From Pectinophora gossypiella (lineage: Eukaryota; Arthropoda; Insecta; Lepidoptera; Gelechiidae): a stretch of DNA of 64,000 nucleotides. The stretch lies in NCBI RefSeq assembly GCF_024362695.1, contig NC_065419.1, positions 6,076,678 to 6,140,677 on the forward strand. The letters run 5' to 3'. The position numbers and the translations under genes are program-made. Below the pieces are notes generated by a model. It was not told the origin of the DNA, did not search any database, and worked only from the letters and a program-made list of their open reading frames with translations. Shown here piece after piece: positions 1 to 11,494 of the stretch. Numbering within the stretch: the first letter of the stretch is position 1; the number at the start of each line of letters is the position of its first letter.

Positions 1-42
1 GTATCTTATGCCACATAACACATAAACAACATCTTAACATTT

Positions 43-180
43 ATGAAACAAATAAAAGAGAAGGTGTAGGTCGTGTCGTATCGGGAGGTGAAGGTTTTGG
101 CGGGAAGAAGAAGAGAGGAATGGCGGTTACTCCACCGACAAGAGCGCAGCTCTTAAATAGAGAGAGAGAGAGAGAGAGAG
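43..180 (+). pseudogene. 3' end of a LINE ORF with (GA)n tail
   Basis: The plus strand reads MKQIKEKV, a stop, then VVSYREVKVLAG..EEWRLLHRQERSS and a terminal stop, followed by a (GA)n run. The same C-terminus recurs at 7338-7540 and 48285-48440 on the minus strand, where it is preceded by a KRGRGRPRRTF stretch typical of RTE-like LINE ORF ends. This copy has an internal stop. Confidence 0.6.
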
Positions 181-639
181 ATCTTATGCCAACTGCGCTG
201 CGCTCTAACATGGGGCGGATGATACCTGGGTATTTCTTCGAACAACGGAAGTTAATAACATTACCGTTAACGAAAAAATATCTTACAATCTTTTGTCTTT
301 TTTGTAAATATCCATTTAGAACTATGTCTGTCGGCAACTTACGTAAGTTGTAACTGAATATTTACAAAAAGACTAAAGATTCTTGGATATTTTTGCGTTA
401 ACGGTAATGAGTTTGACCAGGGGTGTTCGAAAATCAACCAACCTGTCAATACTACACTTTCTTGGTATGTCTCTCTATATTTCTGTCCTGCTCTGTCATA
501 CGCAATATGCTAGAGAAACACAGTAAAGAGAGACTGTTGGTAACAGTATGGGGGTAAGGCTTGGAACTTTTATTTCAAGAATAGGCGTCGTGCTCTGTTT
601 TACACCTTTCTGTCTAATTATTAGTAAGTAAACCTATTA

Positions 640-870
640 TTGCAAGATGTACTTACGTACCTCTAACCTGGAACGTGACAGAGGGCAGCAGTAACTGTCA
701 GTACTATTCAGAGGCGGACGATAGGGGTACGGCTTTGAAATAGACTACTCTGGGTGCCTTCCCACTCACTACAGACAGAGTACTGCGAGGAGGAAGGCAA
801 GAGGGAAACCACTGCCCTATTTTTCCCTAAAAAGTAGCGTAGAGAATGCTACACCGACAAGAGCGTGTCT
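640..870 (+). repeat. LINE 3' region repeat (mate at 44870-45120)
   Basis: This shares long stretches, in opposite orientation, with 44870-45120: the AACTGTCAGTACTATTCAGA segment, GAGGGAAACCACTGCCCTAT, and a CACCGACAAGAGCG end. It is interpreted as the 3' region of a LINE family. Confidence 0.55.
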
Positions 871-1384
871 CTTAAATTAGTGAAGTGTACTTACATACAT
901 TGATGGTTGTATTCGACATCATTTTATTTAGGTATAGCTAGGTAAGCATTCTGAATTTGAATAAATTTCCCCATCTCACACAACAAGTAAAGACGTTTCA
1001 AGCTATGTGTCGTGTCCACAGACGCATGCTTTTAAAAGATAAAAAAATATATTTAACATATCCCAATTGGGGTAGTCAGAGGTACATCCGTCGCAAGATG
1101 AACTAAGTACCCACACCTCACCGAGCTTTCTGTTAGACCAACGTGATAGGTGTAGAGCCGTATCGCCGTCTACAACGTGTGTGTATATGTTGTGATTATA
1201 TCCACAATAAACTCGACAAATGCATAACAGATGCAAAATAATTATACTTTTACTATCACAAACTGGCTCAGCAACAGACGATAAGCACCAAATTAATAAT
1301 CATTTTCTTCATGGGTAAAACTTCAATTAAAGCACGGTAAAAACAATAGCCTCTAATAATTGCTTATTAAAGCAACATACATAC

Positions 1385-1660
1385 ATACAAAAATTCACGT
1401 CTTTTCCCCACCGAGGTGAGCAGAGACAACGGAATTCCATTTGCTTCGATCCTAACACACTTTGCTTCCTCCACGTTCATCAATCGTTTCATACACGCAC
1501 GCCGGTTCAGAGTAGATCGTACTAAACCTTTTCTAAGGACGTGTCCAATTCTCGGTCTTCCGCTGCCAGCCCTACTAACAATCTTCGCTTTATATACTGT
1601 GTTCATAATCCTATTATCCTTCACATTAAAGCAAACTTCGTACAAACCACGTACAAACGA
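1385..1660 (-). pseudogene. LINE ORF C-terminal remnant with short tandem tail
   Basis: The minus strand encodes GSGRPRIGHVLRKGLVRST..ACMKRLMNVEEAKCV, a basic GRPR-type C-terminus of a retrotransposon ORF, and ends in an (ATGT)n tail. Short 3' pieces of the same family (GGAATTCCGTAGTCTCTGCT) lie at 39195-39260 and 59140-59205. No intact enzyme domain is present. Confidence 0.5.
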
Positions 1661-3746
1661 AAATAAACGCTATGCGTTACAAGGTGCACTCATACACACG
1701 TGTACACTTTCATAAATAAGTACGTATAATTTGTGATGCACAACGTATTTCAAAAATAATCAATTTTCTTCTAACACATAACATAACATAGCATCACGCC
1801 TGTGTCCCCTAAGGGGTGTATAGTAAACCCACTTCTCGCCAGCTATGTTTAAGTCCCATGTAAAAGGAGTGGGGCCTATTATTGTCTTATCACTTTCCAA
1901 GTTATAAACGTCCGTCCTTCGAAGAGTCGAGGTCTATGCCCAGCAGTGGGATCTTTAAACGCTGATTATATTGACACAACAGGGTTGTTAACAACCCACA
2001 TCGAAGCAAAAACATTTGACATTTGTTTGCATTGCGCACTTTTATATGCGCAAATGTCAAATTGCAATATTCCTTCTCTAGATGAATTAGCAATAAGGCC
2101 GCCAGATTGTACTGTATCTTATCTGTGTTAATTTGTTTTGTATGTTGTGTGCAATAAAGTATTTTTGATTTGATTTGATTTAATGAATTGCTTCGGTGAG
2201 GTATTTTGAAACCCCCACATGGTGGTTTCGGCGACACTCTTCTTCTTATCGTGTGGGCTGTGAGGTGGAATACCAGTCTCATCAACCCTGGTGTCAGGGT
2301 TATGATTGAGCCGCCAAAGGCCCCTGACATGGCGACACTCAGGGTCGACGTTCGTCGCAGCGACAGACGTCACTGCGACTTTAGCGTCGTCGCCACTCGC
2401 CAAGTATCGAATTGATTTTCATATCGCATTGCGCAAGCAACGTCGCGAGCTTGTTTTACGTTATCAAGCGTCGATACTACGTCACCGTGTGAAGCGCTTA
2501 GATCGCTGACTGGATTAGGTAGAGTACTTCAAAATTTAATATTGGTGTTCGTTGAATATTCGAGTTTATGAGTTTGAATTTTTGAATTCATATTCGGATA
2601 GTTAATTGATATCACGTGATTTCCAGGATTGGTGCCTGATTAATGGCAACAGAACAGACTCGCCGCGAAGACTGGGTGTATATACTATACATTACCCTAC
2701 CCTTCTGGGATGGAGGCGTGATGCTATGTATGTATGAGTATGAGTGCGAGCAAATTACCTTATACCCGTATATATGCTTATCAATATAGGTTACCTATAG
2801 GTCTACAGGCAAAGCTGTTATCGAATACTCTTACCATGCGCATACTACGAAGTTGCTTAGTTTAGCACTTGGCGTATTTTTTGTTACTTTCATTTGCATA
2901 TATTATTATGAGTAAAAAGCTTGCCTCTCACTTTGAGGTCGCAAGTTCGAATCCAGCACATGCCTAAACCAATGATTGTCGAACTTGATTTTGAGATCGT
3001 TTTTGGATCATACATGATTATCACGTGCTCAGTGGAAAACATCACACCTGGTTTTCTTATACCATATGGGTCTCACAACCCAAACGACAGTAGAAGCACA
3101 TACATTTGCTAATAATTATGTATCTAATTTGATTTTGACGATTAAAAGGTTTTAGTAATTACGATACATTTAGAAAAATAGAATATAATTATTATAACCA
3201 CAAAATATATTATCAAATTGAAAACTACCGCTAAGGTAATATAGCGGTCCGCGCTACGTGATTTGAAGGTAGAGTGGACGTTGTCGACATAATATATCAC
3301 ATTTACGATACAAATACCATCAAGCATTCGTTTATTGTCGTGATTCTTTTATTTAATCAAAAGCTGTCTTAGTAATGTAGTGTATTAGATAACTGATATG
3401 ACGTGCTTTCCAAGTTTTGTGCACATATTAATAGTAATAAAATAGTAACATTGCGTTTTAATAGTTATTATTGTAGATACTGTAGACATATTTCTCCATA
3501 TTTCTGCTCTCTTAGACATTAATTATTTCACTAAATAGGTAAGGAAAAATTCTGCGTAGACCCTAATAGGTCACTCACACACACGCGCGCGCGTGTAGAA
3601 GCGCGATTCGCATTGATTGTATGGAATGTCCTACAACTCTCAAACTTTACCTCTATAAATTAATAAGTAGCCCATATAGCCAAAATAATTAGTGGTGGAG
3701 TATGATCCATATGCCTGTGCCCAGCAGTGTATGTAAATTAATGAAT

Positions 3747-4037
3747 CATCATCACCAGCCCATTAACGTCCCCACTGCTGGGGCACGGACCTTCCCTATG
3801 GATAGATAGGGAGATCGGGCCTTAAACCACCACGCGGGCCCAGTGCGGATTGGTGGTTATTAACGACTGCTAATGCAGCCGGGACCAACGGCTTAACGTG
3901 CCTTCCGAAGCACGGAGGAGTTCGAGATGAAAACTTGTTTTTTGTGGTCATCCATCCTAAGACCGGCCTTTGCGAAAGTCGCTTAACTTCAACAATCGCA
4001 GACCGAGCGCGTTTACCGCTGCGCCACCGAGCTCCTC
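3747..4037 (-). mobile_element. SINE family C, copy 1 (tRNA/5S composite head)
   Basis: 291 bp flanked by a perfect 12-bp target duplication AAATTAATGAAT (3735-3746 and 4038-4049). On the minus strand it starts with GAGCTCGGTGGCGCAGCGGT (an A-box-like tRNA 5' half). A 5S-rRNA-like part follows (GAAGTTAAGC, then GGATGGATGACC), then the shared SINE core (TTCGGAAGGCACGTTAAGCC), and a tail ending GCCCCAGCAGTGGGGACGTT. A second copy is at 36769-37065. Confidence 0.8.
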
Positions 4038-5197
4038 AAATTAATGAATATAGACACTTAAAATAGAAGTATGACGTCAGTCGTAACCGTAGAACATTCT
4101 CCACTATATTATTGGTATAATCTAAAAGGTCGACTTGTTTACACAACAAGAGAAAGACAAGCGGAACCGACAGTCGCGCACCGGACGTAGATTTACGCGG
4201 TTTTCCTGCCATTGTAACATTATAAGCACATCTATCTACTGGTTTCCAAAGAGTCTACTTATCTAGATTTTCATTTTGGACTTCAACCTTAAGGCCACCT
4301 CCACCACGCCACTTAGGCGTGTATCAAAATTTCAGTTTAAATGGTGACAAAATGACACGGAAAGCCTTTATCGAAAATTCGAAACGTGCAATTCAAGATG
4401 CCAAGCAATTGCTTGAAAAATTTCGCCAGCCCATTCTCTAATGCATAAACTTCTCTCACCCTAAGGTGTCCTGGTAGAAATTGCTGTTTAGCAATAACGC
4501 CGCCTACTGTGCTTATGTTTTTATTCGTATGTTTATGTCCTTTGTATATGTTGTTGTGCAATAAAGTATTATTGATTGATTGATTTCGCAACGCTGAAAT
4601 CTACGAATCTATATTATGTTACGTTGAATATACGAACTTAAATAAATAAATTAGCTCATTTTCTTTCATTTGTTTGTTTTAGGTTTTTTATGAGCATTGT
4701 AACGGTGTCAAATTACGCTAGTATAACCCTGTTCTAGTAATACCACAGACGGACATACTCCGGTTTATAACTGCTTTCTTCATTTCGTGGTGATTGAATG
4801 TGTGGTGAGGTCCCGGTTTAATCATTAAACTGTTGATGACATTTATCAACACTATAGCAAATTTCTAAGTTTGAACTTTGTTATATTACATCACGGAGGT
4901 GCCTAAATAAAATATAAGATTGAATTACGCTCTAGGGATCTAAAAGGGCCACATTGGAAAACTCATCTAACCCGTATCCGTTAACTGTCTTTTCTCTATC
5001 TGTGGTAGCTTGTAATTAGCCTTTATTTATTATTAAGGTTTTGATTGTGTAAATAATGCTGTAAGCTCTCCGAATAAAATAAAAATAAATAAAATAAAAA
5101 AATATTGCTAAATTGTTGATATTGCGCACTTACTTTTATATACGCAAATGGCAATTTGCAACACTTATTTTATTAATTGGAATGCTTCAATGTTTTA

Positions 5198-5335
5198 GGG
5201 TGGTATTAATAAACTAATCTCAGCTTTCAGACTGCACTCAAGATCATGTCAATGTGACAGTTCGTATATAAAAACAGGGACTTGAGCATGTTCTTGAGGG
5301 CAGTCTCAGCTGAGATTCGTTTATAAATACCACCC
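5198..5335. mobile_element. MITE with 3-bp TTA target duplication
   Basis: 138 bp with imperfect inverted arms of about 50 bp beginning GGGTGGTATT, flanked on both sides by TTA (5195-5197, 5336-5338). A TTA duplication with GG-starting termini fits a PIF/Harbinger-type non-autonomous element. Confidence 0.75.
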
Positions 5336-5410
5336 TTAGACATGTAGGTATATGAAAATCTCGTTGTGTTTCTTACATCATTGACAAAATATCAAAATGT
5401 ACTCTTTATC

Positions 5411-5753
5411 ATAACGGCCTCCGTGGTCTAGTGATTAGAGCGTTAGGCTCACGATCTGGAGGTCCGGGTTCGATTCCCGATGGGGACATTGTCGAAATCA
5501 CTTTGTGAGACTGTCCTTTGTTTGGTAAGGACTTTTCAGGCTTGAATCACCTGATTGTCCGAAAAAGTAAGATGATTCCGTGCTTCGGAGGGCACGTTAA
5601 GCCGTTGGTCCCGGCTATTAGCCGTAAAAAACACCTCCACCAACCCGCAGTGGAGCAGCGTGGTGGAGTATGCTCCATACCCCCTCCGGTTGATTGAGGG
5701 GAGGCCTGTGCCCAGCAGTGGGACGTATATAGGCAGTTTATGATATTATTATG
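5411..5753 (+). mobile_element. full-length SINE family B
   Basis: 343 bp between perfect 10-bp duplications ACTCTTTATC (5401-5410, 5754-5763). The head resembles tRNA-Val: an A-box TGGTCTAGTGA near 5424, a loop reading CTCACGA (apparent anticodon CAC), and a B-box GGTTCGATTCC. The shared core (CGTGCTTCGGAGGGCACGTT) follows, then a tail with GGGGAGGCCTGTGCCCAGCA. It is not a tRNA gene: the acceptor stem is degraded and the unit is duplicated across the window. Confidence 0.85.
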
Positions 5754-5850
5754 ACTCTTTATCTAACATTCCAGTTTCCTTACTTCAATTATGGCAGCAC
5801 TATCTACCTCACTGGTGCCTGTCTTTCTAGGCAGTCTTGTTAAATGATGT

Positions 5851-6882
5851 GCTGTTCCCGGGAAAGTTCCCAAAGTGGGTATATTCCTGTTGCAAAAACT
5901 CTTTAATAGTACGGACACACGGGCAGCTTTTTATTTTGTTCCCAAAGTGGGAGCATTTCTGCAGTAAAAATTGCGCAAAAGTTATGTATGTAAAAATTAA
6001 ATTAAAAATATAAAAAACCCCCGACCAAAAAAAATACTCAATTATTATGACAAAAGGTTAAAAATGCTAAACCCTATAAAAAGCAAAAAATAACTTATCC
6101 CACATATGCTTGTAAGCAAACTGAGCATGTAACATTCCTATCACACTTGACAAACGACCTGATGACCTTGAAGACCTGAACCGATTTCCACCAAACATAG
6201 CTAAGAACACTCTCGACTGGTATACCTTTCAAACAAAAAAAACGCATTAAAATCGGATCATCCGTTTCGAAGCTACGATGCCACAGACAGACACACATTT
6301 ACACAGACACGTCAAACTTATAACACCCGTTTTTGCGTTGGGGGTTAAAAAGAGCTTTACTACGTAGCCTTTAGGCAGATAGGATTAGAGTACAAAAAAA
6401 AATAATTTCAAAATAAAAAGCGGTCCAGTGTGGCTTTTCGGCGGGAAACGGGAACGGGACAGTTGCTTTCTTCATTGGGTAATCTAAATAATTAATACGA
6501 AGTGGTGTTTTGTGGTTAATGATCGCATTAAGTTAGTCGGAAGACATTCGTGTTATTATATTGGAGTATCTGCCTATTTTCGCTTCGTGCCGGGAAGCCG
6601 CTTCATAACTCAAAAGTTTATGCGGACTTTTGAGTTAATTCGTTTGGGGTTCGGAGTAGGAGTCTACTCCGAGGGTGGGGACTTAGGTTTCATCATCATC
6701 ACCTTTCATCATTTCATTAATCATCAAGAAAAAAAATACGTCAGACATGGCTGTATGGGCATAGTTCCCTTTGCCTTACCCTTCGGGGAAAACAAAAAAA
6801 AAGCGGTCCAGTGTCCTTACTATTAAAGAGTTTGAGCAACAGGAGCATTCCCACTTTGAGAATATTCCCGGGTACGGCACGG
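5851..6882. mobile_element. about 1-kb terminal-inverted-repeat element
   Basis: The left arm (5851-5938) and the inverted right arm (6790-6882) share TTCCCGGGAA/CCCAAAGTGGG-type ends and the block ACTCTTTAATAGT. No transposase frame was recognised inside, so it is probably non-autonomous. Another element (6015-6348) sits within it. Confidence 0.6.
6015..6348. mobile_element. nested TIR element with CCCCCGAC-type ends
   Basis: The left end AACCCCCGACCAAAA faces the right end TTTTGCGTTGGGGGTT as an inverted pair about 330 bp apart. No coding capacity was recognised. Confidence 0.5.
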
Positions 6883-7014
6883 CACTGGTCTTGTTACGCT
6901 TGTCGATTGAAAACAATCAACAACGTTAAGCCACTTACGGCGTGTCAACCAGTTAATGGGTGACCGTTTAGAAACATTCATTTCGAGCACATCGCAGTTT
7001 ATAGTGCACGTACG

Positions 7015-7160
7015 GTCGCGACCATTAATATGTATACACTTTGGTACCATGTCACATTAACTTTTTTGACAAATTGAACTGTAAGTCTCACTAAATGTCA
7101 AATATGTTACTGCGACAGAGTCCTAAAGTGGGTACATTATATTGCTCATGACTGTACCAC
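7015..7160 (+). mobile_element. MITE copy (family shared with 45560 and 63172)
   Basis: This shares TATACACTTTGGTACCATGT, GACAAATTGAACTGTA and ATGTCAAATATGTTA with 45560-45680 (same strand) and 63172-63323 (opposite strand). Confidence 0.55.
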
Positions 7161-7337
7161 TATCGAATCGAATCTTCTAGATCTTTTGCTTAATAAAACA
7201 ATAGGTAAAGCTAAACAGACGGCAATATGAGGCCCAAAAATCGCCAAATAAGGGAAATAATTCGTGTATAACGAACTTTGGCATAGTTGAAGGGAATTGT
7301 GTTTTAAACAACACATTAAAAGCACTGATGGGTTGGG

Positions 7338-7540
7338 ATGAAGCTATCTCTCTCTCTTTATTTAAGAGCTGCGCTCTTGTCGGTGGAGTAATAGCCAATC
7401 CTCTCTGCTTCCCGCCAAATCTTTCACTTCCTGATTCGACACGACCTGCACCTTTTCTTTTATTTGTTTCATAAATGTTCTCCTAGGTCTACCCCTTCCT
7501 CTCTTCCCTTCAATTTTTCCTTCTATGATGTTTGTTATAA
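7338..7540 (-). pseudogene. LINE ORF C-terminal remnant
   Basis: The minus strand encodes an EGKRGRGRPRRTFMKQIKEK stretch, then QVVSNQEVKDLAGS and LLLHRQERSS before a stop and a GA-rich tail. It is the same LINE C-terminus as at 43-180 and 48285-48440. Confidence 0.6.
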
Positions 7541-7549
7541 ATGAATATA

Positions 7550-7671
7550 CAGGGTGTTAGTGACATCGTGAGGACAACTTTGAAGGGTGATTCAGACCAT
7601 GACGGATAATTCCACTTGATATAAACTCAGAATCATGGTCAGATACATCCTCCTCATCAGTATTCGTTAAA
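7550..7671. mobile_element. internally deleted copy of the CAGGGTGTTAGTGAC hairpin MITE
   Basis: It starts CAGGGTGTTAGTGACATCGT and folds onto TTCCACTTGATATAAACTCAG; the centre and the right terminus are missing. See 17365-17864 for the intact form. Confidence 0.65.
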
Positions 7672-7791
7672 ATTATTATTCCTTTCTTTATTTAAAATTG
7701 GCTATTCCATTAATTTATGTCTTAAATGTTTCTACCGTGTTATGATTGTAAAAACTGTTGACAAGCCTTAATAAGAAAATCTATGACTTAC

Positions 7792-7921
7792 TTCTCAAAG
7801 CGCACGTCGGTGAGTGACCTGTTGAGCGAGATCATGTCGCTGGCGAGCAGGTTGAACTGGTTCTCCTGGAACTTCTCCAGCATCAGCTTCTCCTGCTCGA
7901 TGGGGATGTTCACCGCCTTGC
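7792..7921 (-). CDS. Pgant5: Pgant5-like coding exon 3 (pre-catalytic motif)
   Basis: 130 bp, phase 1 to phase 2, flanked by a CAG acceptor and a GTAAGT donor. It contains FNLLASDMISLNRSLTDVR, the conserved entry to the catalytic domain. Confidence 0.9.
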
Positions 7922-10900
7922 CTGGAACAAGGCTCCATATCACTTCCGAAGGGAAATCCAGCCCAATTACTGAGTCACTTTTAGTTTTCCTTACTATGTT
8001 TTCCATCACCGTTAAGTGATGTGAGCCTTCGTATTACCTGAGTATATAGTAACAACAATGAGGCCGAAAAAGTCGTTTCCAAAATAATAATGTATTTGGT
8101 CGATGGGCTGATAAGCAGTCATGCAGTTCATGCGCCGCGCGGGCCAATAGCCGTTCGACGTCTATCTACGTAGATAGCATGCGCTGCGTTTATTGGTCGG
8201 AACCGTCGATATAAATCGCAACACGCGCGGCGTGGCTGTCATGCAGACCCTACAGGAATACATACATAATTCATAAACACATATCTGACGACTACGAAAT
8301 GTCGACGAATGATTTGTTCATAAATTTAGTATTAGTAACCTTAGTTCCACTCGGAACTACGAACGCCAAACTTTATTATTATTATTATTTTATTATTATG
8401 ACCAAAATTTGACAAAAATGTACTCTCTGCAATTTTGTTTCCCGTCTGTTTACAAACTCACGCGCTCGTCTTCTATCGTAATCAAAGGAGTAAAACATTT
8501 ATTATGTAAACACTAAGTGCGGAATTCCCTATATAGATAGGCTACTGTTATGACAAACTATAGCTTGGCTCTATTCAAAGATAGCATAAATACCCAAGTA
8601 TCTAGTCTAGCAATCGCATTGTCACATTCCGCCAAGGGAGATGGCGATAGTACATGCTCATGCTCTCTGTAAAGTCCAAAGGTCAAACTATTTCGAAATG
8701 ATTATGATGCTACGTGTTGTTGGTATAACGTAAGTCTATTATGATAAAGCCATCGCAAGATCACATTTGTACAGGTCAAACTTAGTGTGAAATCTCTCGA
8801 TACGTAGTCCTATAAAAATATTTTAAGTCGGTATAACATTAACTATCGGCTTCGTCGCTTCGTAAGTACTACCTAGATTTTCAATCATTCGCTAAATTGG
8901 TACCAGGGGCGGGTTTAGAAAGCAGAGTTTTAGATGGTCAATCAGTCAGTCAGTCAATGACTTGATGATTTATTATCCAAACTGCTACTAAAAACATATT
9001 CGCCGACTTAAACACTTCCTAACCAAATGTACCTATAATATTGTGATTGATAATGTGGGGGTCTTTATTTTGTCTGGTTTATATAGTCTAAATCTAAGTA
9101 GTTGCGTGTCTGGCTAAATCATAATTCAATAAGTATACTGTCAGTCTGATATTAGAAAGCACGTCTAGCGATCTGTGGGTCGCAAGTTCAGATCCCGTGC
9201 CTCTATAACTGTCAATGTGCATCCACAATCTCTCGCATTGTAAAGTCTAAATTACATTAACTGCCAATTTGTTTTCTTTTACTACGAGAATTAATTGCAC
9301 TCTCAACACTATACCGAAGTTAGAACAATGATGTATGATAGCGATCAATGTGAATGGAAAGTCGACTCATTGTTGCCGATACGGCGAATCTTCAAACTCG
9401 TAGCGAATCACTAACCTACATAGAAACTGAAAGTCTAATTATCTGAATAGCAATTGAACGGACTAGATTATTCGCTGCTAAATTAGCTCTGCTTCAGCGG
9501 TTTTAAGGTGGTTCTTCTAAATCGACACTTCCCGTTTGAAATATTTCTCATGTATTTGAAATCTATAACAATAGAGACACTAATGCCGAAGCCATAAGTA
9601 CTATAACCACTGCGAACGGCCTAGAGCATGCGTATCTATGTAGATACCAACAGAAACATAGCTGAAAATTTTTAATAGATCAAGTATACTCTCGTAGCCC
9701 TCGTAAACATCATAACCACGGCATTATTATTATTATTATTTAAGAATTGTGAGGCCCGGACTGAATACAGCCCGCGAGATCATCCTACATTTAAAAATCC
9801 TCCTCTAGACCGATCCGTTCGAAGAGATCCAACGTCTTTTTGGGAGAAAGCTCCAAGACTTCCTGGAGGTCCATTATGTGGCCCCCAAGTGTACGGCTTC
9901 TACTATGTATGAGAACCTGACAGCTGCACAGCAGATGTAGTGGCGTCTCATCTTCCCCTAAGCAGAATCTGCATAAAGGAGACTCGGTCAGCTCTATTCT
10001 GTGTAGGTGCTTATTGAGTCTGCTATGCCCCGTGAGGGCCCTTATTAAACTCTTAACCTGCCCCCTAGTGAGAGTAAGGAATATAACCACGGCATACTGT
10101 AACCACGAACGAAGTCACATGCATTGGCTATTAATAACGATAGTCAATGCAAGCCGTGTTAGAACAATCAACATTAATTACATTGATTTTCAAGAGTCCC
10201 CTCAATTAGTGGCCAATGACTGTGAATGATCATGCTGCAGAATGCTATCTGAAGATGATTATAGCATGATGTACAAAGTAAATAACGTAATTTAAGACAT
10301 AATATATAATAGGCTAAAAGTGATGATCTACAGCCGTGGCACATTCTTGCTTTTAAGACAGGCGCAACGCGATATATAACGCTGACTACGACAGCGATGA
10401 TTGTCGCGCAGGTTATCATGTTATACTTGGCATACTATGGCTCTTGTCTATCTGTAATTAATCTATAATTGTTCATGCTATAAAGATAAATATGATGTGC
10501 TGGCTGTATTTATCAAGAGACATAAAACTCAAAAGTGGCTACAAGTTACAATCTGAAAATAGGTAAATCCCTGTGAATGTTTCATATTATTATCTACTTT
10601 TTTATACCTACATAAAATTATTACATTATTTTTATTCACTTATAAAGAATTTAATTTGGATTTTAAGTTACTAATTTCCTCTTAAAACACAAATAAAAAT
10701 CTTTTTATTGTTTCCCTATCTACCATAATGGAGATTATGAGCATTAGATTATGATGACAAAATTTTACAAGGACTTCATGGTAGTAATTATATTTTTATT
10801 ATATTATTATACCTACCTAGTTATAAAACTTGCGGTGAGTAATATACTAATAATGTGGTACTCATAACTTATTAAGTTTTATTATTTTTTATTATGGCTG

Positions 10901-11447
10901 TTGCAAATTTTAAATAGTTGAGTCTTCGGTCATGTTTTATTAAACATTTAAGTTTCTTTGTGAACACAATTAATTGCTCTATGAAATAGTAAAGTGTATT
11001 GCTAATGTTAGATACTTTTTCCATCTACAGAATAATAAGACTTGAAATAAAATAAGAGATGAAAGTAAAAACATTATTAAAATGCCACTTACCCATCTCT
11101 CCTGGTAAACCGCTTGCCTTTGGTGTGACTGAGGGAGCGGGCTTCCATCGTTTTAGCCGTGACCTTGGATAATGTGACAACACAAGCCCCTCGTCACCAA
11201 CATCTTCCTGAACTATGGGGTCCTCTTGATCCAAGACATTATCTTCATTGGCTTCTTCTACACCCTTTCTTAACCCCGCTGCTATGGCAGCCTTCTTCCC
11301 TCTATATTCTTCATTATTATCCTTGTAAACAATTGATAGTTATTACTTGTATGAAATCTTAAATGAGTATGAGTAAAACTGTAATTGAATATTACATTAA
11401 TAGCACAATAATAAAATGTGTATAAATTACGATACATTTCATAGTTG

Positions 11448-11494
<47 letters not shown>

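Larger units (their letters stand above)
1..7791. other. TE-rich non-coding DNA, inferred intron of the Pgant5-like gene
   Basis: No conserved host exon was recognised on either strand. Because the transferase gene is still missing its catalytic half, this stretch is probably intron. It holds LINE C-terminal remnants (43-160, 7338-7540), a LINE 3'-UTR repeat (640-870), a LINE tail on the minus strand (1385-1660), LINE 3' ends (about 2050-2180 and 4456-4590), a SINE tail (2205-2345), a tRNA-half SINE piece (2920-3060), two full SINEs and several inverted-repeat elements listed separately. Nothing recognisable was seen at about 2360-2900, 3070-3700, 4060-4440 and 4600-5190. Confidence 0.6.
7922..11092 (-). 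other. Pgant5: intron 2 of the Pgant5-like gene
   Basis: A 3.2-kb intron with one palindromic MITE (8100-8260) and one 5'-truncated LINE (9725-10082). The remainder is AT-rich DNA in which nothing was recognised. Confidence 0.75.

Noticed and set aside
159..182. (GA)n run as a regulatory GAGA-factor site
   Set aside because: It is the tail of a LINE remnant; similar GA-rich tails follow the other two copies.
5416..5490. Possible tRNA-Val gene
   Set aside because: A- and B-boxes and a CAC loop are present, but the acceptor stem is poor, the sequence continues into a SINE body, and the whole has target duplications and repeats in the window.
9150..9205. tRNA-like GGTCGCAAGTTCAGATCCC segment
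   Set aside because: Only a weak B-box-like match with no A-box or foldable stem; at most a decayed SINE piece.
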